Assembly: GCA_943328365.2 (NCBI GenBank) | Contig: CALPZT020000011.1 | Coordinates: forward strand, 1 to 15,721 | DNA from: Bifidobacterium breve | Lineage (GTDB): Bacteria; Actinomycetota; Actinomycetes; S36-B12 | Direction: 5' to 3' | DNA: 15,721 nucleotides | In this document: positions 1 to 5,868 of the stretch, in pieces | How positions within the stretch are numbered: the first letter of the stretch is position 1 | Layout: every line of letters begins with the position of its first letter | Position numbers and translations under genes: made by a program | The notes under the pieces: generated by a model | The model's input: only the letters and a program-made list of their open reading frames with translations | Told to the model about the DNA's origin: nothing | The model's database searches: none

Positions 1-411
1 ATCGTGCAGGTCGGCGAGCCTCGCGATGTCTACCTGCGACCCAACAGCCGGTTTGTCGCAGACTTCATCGGCGAGGCCAATGTGCTCACCGGGAACCTCG
101 ACACCTACGGTCTGGTCATCGAATCACTCGGGCTCGTGCCGCGAGACCGGCTGCTCGATGGCGAGAGTGCACCCGGCGGTGTCGTGCACGTCGCTGTCCG
201 TCCCGAGAATGTCACCCTCGACAGGGATCCCGTCGGCACGGCGAAGGTGATTGACGTGTCCTACGTCGGCGGCGATATTCGAGTCGAGGTCCAGACAGCG
301 GGATTCAGCATCGTCTCCCGGGTCCCCTCGCAGCGAATGATGCCGCCGAGCATCGGCGACCGGATGAGCGTGAGCTTTGCTGAGGAGTCGCTCAGCGTGG
401 TGACCGACTGA
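1..411 (+). CDS. potA: Polyamine-type ABC transporter ATP-binding protein, C-terminal part (5' end outside window)
   Basis: This is the last 136 codons of an ABC ATPase; the reading frame is open at base 1, so the Walker A, signature and Walker B motifs lie upstream of the window. The first visible residues (QVGEPRDVYLRP then RFVADFIGEANVL) are the typical junction after the nucleotide-binding domain of PotA/FbpC-type ATPases. The stretch around VHVAVRPENVTL is the C-terminal TOBE domain, which packs against the transporter and often has a regulatory role. The TGA stop shares one base with the ATG of the next permease gene, so the two are probably translationally coupled. Family and context (two permeases and a PotD-like binding protein downstream) support a spermidine/putrescine-type importer that energises uptake at the inner face of the membrane. 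The substrate cannot be fixed from this fragment alone. Confidence 0.9.
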   Translation: MVQVGEPRDVYLRPNSRFVADFIGEANVLTGNLDTYGLVIESLGLVPRDRLLDGESAPGGVVHVAVRPENVTLDRDPVGTAKVIDVSYVGGDIRVEVQTAGFSIVSRVPSQRMMPPSIGDRMSVSFAEESLSVVTD

Positions 412-1400
412 TGGCAACCCCCGGCCGCGCGACCGCGATCCCAGCACCGGAATCGGAGGAGGCGTCGTCAACCTCGCCCGCACGACGCCAGCGCCAGGCC
501 GGGCAGGGCTCGTGGTGGAGTGGCATTCCCGGGTTCGTCTACCTCATCGCGCTCGTCCTGTTTCCGCTCATCATCATCCTCATCTACTCATTCCTCAGCC
601 GCGCGAAGCTCGGTGTCGGAGTGAAGTGGGAGTTCACGCTCACCCCGTATACCGAACTGCTGTACAGCGAATCGCTGTCTGGCGGCAGGTCCTTCGACCC
701 GACCTACCTGCAGATCATCGCGAACTCCTTCTGGTACGCCATCATCACGAGCATCGTCTGCCTCGTCCTTGCGATCCCCATCGCCATGTGGCTCGCAACG
801 CGGCCGCCCGAACGGCGCACGCTTCTCGTGTTCGCCGTCACGATTCCGTTCTGGACAAGCCTGCTCATCCGTACCTACTCGTTCATTATCATCCTGAACG
901 ACAACGGCCCGATCAATGGTGCGTTGCAGGCGGTCGGCATCATCGACGAGCCAATCCCAATGCTCTACACCCCATTTGCGACGGTCGTCGGGCTCGTCTA
1001 CACCTTTCTCCCGTTCATGATCCTGCCGATCTACGCAAGCGCCGAACGATTCGACTTTCGACTCGCTGAGGCTGCGTACGATCTCGGCGCAGGCAAGTGG
1101 ACGGTCCTGCGACGCGTCGTGCTCCCGAGCGTGCGGCCCGGTGTCATCGCTGGCCTCGTACTCGTGTTCATCCCGGCACTCGGCTCCTACCTCGCGCCAG
1201 AGCTCCTCGGCGGCGGAAAGTCATCGATGATCGCGAATGTCATCGCGGCACAGTTCGGGGCTTCAAGAAATTGGCCATTCGGCGCCGCGCTGTCGGTGCT
1301 TCTGCTCGTCATCACGCTCCTCGTGCTCGTCGTCTTCGCGCTCGTCGCAAAGAGAGCGAGCCGGGCTACCGGGCGCGGCGGATGGGAGTCGCTGCTATGA
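411..1400 (+). CDS. potB: Polyamine-type ABC transporter permease, PotB family
   Basis: This 329-residue integral membrane protein forms half of the translocation channel with the next gene product. Six hydrophobic segments are visible, at about residues 41-62, 102-127, 138-160, 188-209, 244-262 and 291-313. The cytoplasmic EAA loop that docks onto the ATPase is at about 220-240 (AAYDLGAGKW, then LRRVVLPSVRPG). The stretch before the first helix (residues 1-37) is rich in Ala, Ser, Pro and charged residues and is longer than in Escherichia coli PotB; it is presumably a cytosolic tail. The ATG overlaps the upstream TGA by one base and has no strong Shine-Dalgarno sequence, which fits coupling to potA. 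Its own stop overlaps the potC start as ATGA. The polyamine specificity is inferred from family and neighbours, not from this protein. Confidence 0.92.
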   Translation: MATPGRATAIPAPESEEASSTSPARRQRQAGQGSWWSGIPGFVYLIALVLFPLIIILIYSFLSRAKLGVGVKWEFTLTPYTELLYSESLSGGRSFDPTYLQIIANSFWYAIITSIVCLVLAIPIAMWLATRPPERRTLLVFAVTIPFWTSLLIRTYSFIIILNDNGPINGALQAVGIIDEPIPMLYTPFATVVGLVYTFLPFMILPIYASAERFDFRLAEAAYDLGAGKWTVLRRVVLPSVRPGVIAGLVLVFIPALGSYLAPELLGGGKSSMIANVIAAQFGASRNWPFGAALSVLLLVITLLVLVVFALVAKRASRATGRGGWESLL

Positions 1401-2218
1401 CACAGGAATCCCTGACCCGACGAAGTCGACGGGGCGTGGGCGCCGGCCTTCGCGACTTCCCGACGTTCAGGGCCGTCTCGTACATCGTCTTCGCATTCCT
1501 CTACCTGCCGCTCGTTTTTGTCGTCGCCTACTCGTTCAACTCGAACCGGGTCGTGAGCGTGTGGCGCGGCTTCACGTTTTCCTGGTACTCCGAGGTGCTC
1601 GGCAATGACGCCATCCAGCGGGCGCTCTTCAACTCCCTTCGCATCGGTTTCGTCGCCACGATCGTGTCAGTGGTCCTCGCCACCGGCCTGGCGATCGGGC
1701 TGCTCACCATGGCACGTGCCGGGCGAACCTTCGCCTGGACTCTCATCGGCGCACCACTCATCATTCCCGAGATCGTGTTCGCCATCGGCACGCTCTCGCT
1801 CTTCGTGCAGAGCCGCATTCCGCTGGGCGTCAACGCCATCACCCTCGCCCACATCGCCTTCTGCATTCCCTTCGCCCTCCTGCCGATCCGTGCGCGGCTT
1901 CGCGGAGTCGATCCGGCGGTCTACGAGGCCGCCGCAGACCTTGGCGCGAACGAATGGACGATCTTCCGGCGCATCACGATGCCGCTCCTGGCACCGGGCA
2001 TCGTTGCCGGCGCCCTGCTCGCCTTCATCATCAGTCTCGATGACTTCATCGTGTCGTACTTCCTCGCCGGCCCCGGGGGTACGACGCTGCCCGTCTATAT
2101 CTTCGGGATGATCCGAAATGCCATCACCCCCGGCGTCAATGCACTCTCCACCCTCATGCTCATCGCGAGCATTCTCATCGTTTCACTGTCGTATCTGTTG
2201 GCCCGAAAAAGGAGATAA
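1397..2218 (+). CDS. potC: Polyamine-type ABC transporter permease, PotC family
   Basis: This is a 273-residue permease and partner of PotB. The chosen start is the ATG that overlaps the potB stop (ATGA). The frame is open further upstream, but that part only overlaps potB and does not resemble the family. Hydrophobic segments run at about residues 27-47, 80-105, 112-136, 145-165, 200-222 and 247-268. The EAA loop is at about 178-198 (AAADLGANEW, then RRITMPLLAPG), followed by the SLDDFIVSYFL motif that is characteristic of PotC-type permeases. The TAA stop lies inside the ribosome-binding region of potD. Function: with PotB it forms the membrane channel of the importer. Confidence in the family is high; the transported molecule is inferred. 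Confidence 0.93.
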   Translation: MTQESLTRRSRRGVGAGLRDFPTFRAVSYIVFAFLYLPLVFVVAYSFNSNRVVSVWRGFTFSWYSEVLGNDAIQRALFNSLRIGFVATIVSVVLATGLAIGLLTMARAGRTFAWTLIGAPLIIPEIVFAIGTLSLFVQSRIPLGVNAITLAHIAFCIPFALLPIRARLRGVDPAVYEAAADLGANEWTIFRRITMPLLAPGIVAGALLAFIISLDDFIVSYFLAGPGGTTLPVYIFGMIRNAITPGVNALSTLMLIASILIVSLSYLLARKRR

Positions 2219-2221
2219 GGA
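2211..2221 (+). promoter_or_regulatory. Ribosome-binding region of potD with two possible starts
   Basis: The purine-rich stretch GGAGATAAGGA contains two Shine-Dalgarno candidates. GGAG (2211-2214) is spaced 7 nt from the ATG at 2222. AAGGA (2217-2221) touches that ATG but is 9 nt from a second in-frame ATG at 2231. The potC stop codon lies inside this stretch. Either start gives a complete lipoprotein signal peptide, so the choice does not change the mature protein. Confidence 0.6.
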
Positions 2222-3382
2222 ATGACACGTATGAAGACTCGACGCGGCTTTGCCGCAGCGATGGCGCTCAGCGCCGCCAGCGTCCTGGTACTCGCGGGGT
2301 GCGGCGGCGAAGCCACCCCTGCCGGTGCCGGCGCCTCGGAACCGGCGGCTCCGGCTGCCAGCGAGGCCCCCGCCTCCGCCCCGGCGGCAGCAGCTGATTT
2401 CCCGACAGCGAACGGGGGTGAGCTGAACCTGTACAACTGGACCGACTACATCTCCCCCGAGCTACTCAAGCGCTTTGAGACCGAGACCGGCATCACGGTC
2501 AATCTCGACAACTTCGACTCGAATGAGACCCTCCTCGCCAAGCTTCAGGCCGGGGGCGCCAACTACGACGTCATCGTCCCGAGCGACTACATGGTCGCCC
2601 AGATGATCGAACTCGGCTTGCTCGACGCGGTCGATCCTTCATCATTCCCCAACGGTGCGAACATCAAGCCCGCATTCCTCGATGTCTACTTCGATCAGGG
2701 CCGCAAGTACACCGCGCCGTACATGTACGGCACGACGGGCATCGCCTACGACCCGGCGAAGACCGGTGGTGAGATCACCAGTTGGGCCGACTTCTTCTCA
2801 CCAGACAGCCCGGCGGTCGGCAAGGTCGGCACGCTGAACGATCAGGTCGAGGTCATCCATGCGGCACTTCGTGCCGTTGGCGCGCAGCCCTGCTCCACCG
2901 ACAAGGCCGACTACGTCAAGGTCGAGAAGCTCCTCGCCGATTGGAAGCCCGGTGTTGCCGTCATCAACTCAGACGGCGTCATCGGACGCATGGCAAGTGG
3001 CGAGCAGTCGATGCACATGATGTGGAATGGTGCCTTCCACCGCGCGAAGGCCGATAATCCCGCACTTTCATACGCATTCCCGTCCGAGGGCCTCAACCTC
3101 TGGCAGGACAACTTCGCAATTCCGGTCGGTGCCCAGAACATCGACAACGCGAAGATCTTCATCAACTGGATGATGGATCCGGCGAACATCGGCGAGGCCA
3201 CGAACTTTGTCGGATACGACAATGGCATCACCGGCTCCGATGCATTCATGCAGGAGGACATCGCGAGTGACCCTGCCGTCATCATGTCGCCGGAGAACGC
3301 TGCCCTGGCAAAGCCCACCCCGGGCTGCTCGGTCGAGGCCATCGACCTGTACGACCAGGTCTGGACCACCTTCAAGAAGTAG
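2222..3382 (+). CDS. potD: Polyamine-type substrate-binding lipoprotein, PotD family
   Basis: This 386-residue extracytoplasmic receptor belongs to the importer. A basic start (TRMKTRR), a hydrophobic core and the lipobox LAGC place the lipidated cysteine at residue 27. An Ala/Pro/Ser/Glu-rich tether runs to about residue 63, and the periplasmic-binding-protein fold then begins at GELNLYNWTDYI. Compared from memory with E. coli PotD, the polyamine-contacting positions look kept: Trp73-Thr74-Asp75-Tyr76, Ser121 and Tyr123, Asp207 and Glu210, Trp268 in MWNG, and Trp294 with Asp296 in LWQDNFAIP. That argues for a ligand with amine groups on an aliphatic chain, such as putrescine, spermidine or a derivative. 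Cys224 and Cys369 may form a disulfide. Met4 (base 2231) is an alternative start. A long hairpin follows the stop and may set the level or end of this transcript. Confidence 0.93.
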   Translation: MTRMKTRRGFAAAMALSAASVLVLAGCGGEATPAGAGASEPAAPAASEAPASAPAAAADFPTANGGELNLYNWTDYISPELLKRFETETGITVNLDNFDSNETLLAKLQAGGANYDVIVPSDYMVAQMIELGLLDAVDPSSFPNGANIKPAFLDVYFDQGRKYTAPYMYGTTGIAYDPAKTGGEITSWADFFSPDSPAVGKVGTLNDQVEVIHAALRAVGAQPCSTDKADYVKVEKLLADWKPGVAVINSDGVIGRMASGEQSMHMMWNGAFHRAKADNPALSYAFPSEGLNLWQDNFAIPVGAQNIDNAKIFINWMMDPANIGEATNFVGYDNGITGSDAFMQEDIASDPAVIMSPENAALAKPTPGCSVEAIDLYDQVWTTFKK

Positions 3383-3395
3383 TACGTCCAGCACA

Positions 3396-3450
3396 GATCC
3401 CCGGATGGGGTACCTGCACCTGAGTCTGGGAGCAGGTACCCCACGGGATC
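3396..3450 (+). terminator. Long hairpin downstream of potD; terminator-like or mRNA-stabilising
   Basis: The inner stem is a perfect 12 bp inverted repeat, TGGGGTACCTGC (3406-3417) against GCAGGTACCCCA (3432-3443), with a 14 nt loop. An outer stem of 6 bp, GATCCC (3396-3401) against GGGATC (3445-3450), is separated from it by a small asymmetric internal loop. No run of T follows on either strand, so it is not a classical intrinsic terminator; U-less hairpins are proposed as terminators in actinobacteria. It lies between the binding-protein gene and the hydrolase genes, a usual place for a processing or stabilising structure that raises binding-protein mRNA over downstream mRNA. A DNA operator is also possible. 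Confidence 0.55.
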
Positions 3451-3502
3451 CCCTGAGAAAAGTCCTGCATCACACCACAACTGTCCGTTTCGGTACCACC
3501 AT

Positions 3503-3510
3503 AGAAGGAG
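3503..3510 (+). promoter_or_regulatory. Shine-Dalgarno site that fixes a GTG start
   Basis: AGAAGGAG is followed 4 nt later by GTG at 3515. This is the strongest ribosome-binding sequence in the operon visible here. It supports the GTG over any later ATG as the start of the amidohydrolase, and it suggests this gene can be translated independently of potD. Confidence 0.7.
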
Positions 3511-3514
3511 CCCC

Positions 3515-5134
3515 GTGAGCGTCACGCGCATCGAAAACGCCGTTGTCTGGACGGGAGTCCAGATCACCGGGCAGCCGGACTTCTCCGTCACCGATGCCAT
3601 TGCGTTCGAGGGAGACCGGGTCGTCGCCCTCGGAGCAGCGGCCCGAAAGCTGGCAGCAGATGACGTCATTGATGCCAATGGAGGATTCATCTGCCACGGC
3701 TTCGGCGACGGCCACGTCCACTCGATCTTCGGGGGCCTGGAGCCGCAGTTCGCCCCTGTGCGAGGCCATGAGGATCCGCACGCCATCGCACGCGCAGTTG
3801 GCGAGTGGGCTCGGGCCAACCCCGATGCCGAGTGGATTCGTGGCGAGGGATTCGATCACACGCTGGCGCCGAACGGCATCTTCTATGCCTCCTGGCTTGA
3901 TGCCGAGGTTCCGGACCGCCCAGTCGCGCTGCGTGCCACCGACTACCACACCGTATGGGTCAACAGCGCTGCCCTGCGACTGGCCGGCTATGCCAAGGGT
4001 GTCGTCCAGCCCCACGACGGCGAGATCGTGTGCGACGAGTCGGGTGAGCCGACGGGCACCCTACGCGAATGGGGCGCCTGGCGCCCGGTGTACAGCCTCA
4101 TGCCGGAGCTACCCCGCCACATGCGCATGGCAGCCCTCGAGCATGCAGCGCATTGCTTTCGCTCCTCTGGGCTCACCTGGGTGCAGGATGCCTGGGTTGA
4201 GCGAAAGGACGTCGATACCTGGCTCGAAGCAGCCGAGCAGGGCATCCTCACCTTCCGCGCCGACCTTGCCCTGTGGGCCGACCCGAATCGCTGGAGCGAG
4301 CAGCTCGATGGATTTCAGACCGATCGTGCCCGCGTCGCCGCCGCGGGCTTCGAAGGACTGTCTGCAACCACGGTGAAGTTCTTCGCCGACGGCGTCATCG
4401 AATCGGGCACAGGTGCCCTGCTCGACCCATACTGCGACTGCCCGCACTCCCGCGGTATGCCGAATTGGGATCGCGACGAGCTCATCGCCGCAGTCACCGC
4501 TGTCGATGCCCTGGGCTTCAACGCCCATATCCATGCAATCGGCGATGCCGCCGCACGCATGGCGCTCGATGCCATCGAATCAGCCATCATCGCAAACGGG
4601 CCTCGCGATCGACGTCCGGTGATCGTCCACCTGCAACTTGTCGATGCAGCCGACATCGAGCGATTCGTCGCACTCGGGATCGTCGCGAACTTCGAGCCCT
4701 ACTGGGCAAAGTTCGACTCGTGGCAGACCGAGCTGACCGCACCGCGTCTTGGCGATGACCGCACCAGTCAGCAGTATCGAATCAACTCGATCATGCAGAC
4801 CGGCGCCACCGTCTCATTCGGGAGCGACTGGCCCGTCACCACCTATGCACCGCTCGCCGGAATCCAGGTTGCCGTGAACCGCCGGATGTCAGCTGACCCG
4901 GCTGATGAGCCGTGGCTTCCGCATGAGCGCATCTCCGTCGATCAGGCCCTCGCTGCCTACACATGCGGCGTTGGTCGGCAGACAGCGCAGGATGATGACG
5001 GCGTGCTTCGCCCCGGCGGAAGGGCCGATCTTGTCTGGCTCGCCTCCGATCCCCGCTCGGTCGACCCGATGGCCATTGAGGACATTGCCGTGCTCGGCAC
5101 CTGGTCTTCTGGCAGACGCGTTCACGGCGGATAG
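3515..5134 (+). CDS. YtcJ-type metal-dependent amidohydrolase (amidohydrolase_3 family)
   Basis: This 539-residue predicted cytosolic hydrolase has no signal peptide. The visible landmarks of the family are in order: an N-terminal beta-sandwich strand region (1-60), the metal-binding His-x-His in GDGHVHSIFGG (His67, His69), VKFFADGVIESGTG (Lys288, Asp292), AHIHAIGDAA (His338, His340), His372 in VIVHLQLV, and the catalytic aspartate in FGSDWPVT (Asp438). A C-terminal GGRADLVWL strand closes the composite domain. Length is normal for the group (about 530-550). Known members include N-substituted formamide deformylase and many uncharacterised proteins, so an amide or carbamoyl C-N bond is the likely target, but the substrate is unknown. 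It starts with GTG, 132 nt after potD, and ends 2 nt before the urease gamma-beta gene. The position suggests it processes the imported compound together with the urease-like enzyme. Confidence 0.85.
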   Translation: MSVTRIENAVVWTGVQITGQPDFSVTDAIAFEGDRVVALGAAARKLAADDVIDANGGFICHGFGDGHVHSIFGGLEPQFAPVRGHEDPHAIARAVGEWARANPDAEWIRGEGFDHTLAPNGIFYASWLDAEVPDRPVALRATDYHTVWVNSAALRLAGYAKGVVQPHDGEIVCDESGEPTGTLREWGAWRPVYSLMPELPRHMRMAALEHAAHCFRSSGLTWVQDAWVERKDVDTWLEAAEQGILTFRADLALWADPNRWSEQLDGFQTDRARVAAAGFEGLSATTVKFFADGVIESGTGALLDPYCDCPHSRGMPNWDRDELIAAVTAVDALGFNAHIHAIGDAAARMALDAIESAIIANGPRDRRPVIVHLQLVDAADIERFVALGIVANFEPYWAKFDSWQTELTAPRLGDDRTSQQYRINSIMQTGATVSFGSDWPVTTYAPLAGIQVAVNRRMSADPADEPWLPHERISVDQALAAYTCGVGRQTAQDDDGVLRPGGRADLVWLASDPRSVDPMAIEDIAVLGTWSSGRRVHGG

Positions 5135-5136
5135 CC

Positions 5137-5868
5137 ATGGCCCTTTCCCCCGGTGAGGCCGATCGGCTGCTGCTCTACACCCAGGGACTTCTCGCACGGG
5201 AGCGACGAGAGCGCGGGCTCCTGCTCAACGTTCCCGAGTCCACGGCACTCATCGCGAATGCCGTGTGCGAGGCGGCTCGAGATGGGCAGGATCTTGCGAC
5301 CGCTCGGGAGACCGGTCGTTCAGTGCTCACCGTTGATGACATCCTGCCTGGCGTCCTCGAGGTCGTCGCAGAGGTTTCAGTCGAGGCGAGATTTGACGAT
5401 GGCACGCGACTTGTCGTGGTCCGCGACCCGTTCAAGGCAGAAGCCGAACAAGCGATGGGCGAATTGACCGTTTCGGTCCCGTCAACAGGAGTGATCCGGA
5501 TCGAGAACTGCGCACTCACTCCGATCGGTCTCACCTCGCACATTCACCTTGCGGAGGTCAATCCCCGGCTGCTGCTTGATCGTCGCTTGGCGTATGGCAA
5601 TCGCCTTGCCCTGCCGAGCGGAGACACGATCCTCATTGCCCCCGGCGAGGCAGTCGAATTGCCGATGCGGCCCATCGGTGGCACGAGAGTGGTCATCGGC
5701 AACACCGGAGTCGTGGACGGCTCACTCGATGATGTGGCAACGCGAGACCGCGCACTTGCAACACTGCGATCCTGCGGATATCTCGATAGCGGCCACCAGG
5801 ATGCGCATGCACCGAGCCCCGATCATGCAGTCTCGGCACTCATGCGAATGCGGGAGTCGAATCGGTGA
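5137..5868 (+). CDS. ureAB: Fused urease gamma-beta subunit (UreAB-like), divergent
   Basis: This 243-residue protein joins the two small urease subunits. Residues 1-100 match urease gamma: LSPGEADRLLLYTQGLLARE, then a helical region with NVPESTALIANAV, TGRSVLTVDDILPGV, and FDDGTRLVVVRDPF. Residues of about 108-200 match beta: TSHIHLAEVNPRLLLDRR (His135 and His137 at the usual SHxHF site), GNRLALPSGDTILIAPGE and the final strand near TRVVIGNTGVVDGSL. The usual PGE...GDIELNAG opening of beta is shortened and poorly recognisable. A tail (201-243) carries three histidines within eleven residues (220, 224, 230). Gamma-beta fusions are known in actinobacteria and Helicobacter. The ATG lies 2 nt after the amidohydrolase stop, with GGCGGA 5 nt upstream. 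The gene ends in a GTGA overlap with ureC. It is structural, with no catalytic site of its own; the symbol reflects homology, not proven urea hydrolysis. Confidence 0.88.
   Translation: MALSPGEADRLLLYTQGLLARERRERGLLLNVPESTALIANAVCEAARDGQDLATARETGRSVLTVDDILPGVLEVVAEVSVEARFDDGTRLVVVRDPFKAEAEQAMGELTVSVPSTGVIRIENCALTPIGLTSHIHLAEVNPRLLLDRRLAYGNRLALPSGDTILIAPGEAVELPMRPIGGTRVVIGNTGVVDGSLDDVATRDRALATLRSCGYLDSGHQDAHAPSPDHAVSALMRMRESNR

Noticed and set aside
1097..1396. Upstream extension of potC inside potB
   Set aside because: It is Arg/Ala-rich out-of-frame potB sequence with no membrane-protein character; the ATGA overlap start at 1397 fits PotC.
2911..3819. Reverse-strand open frame of about 302 codons across the potD end, the gap and the amidohydrolase start
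   Set aside because: It runs antisense to two convincing genes, has low-complexity composition and no recognisable domain.
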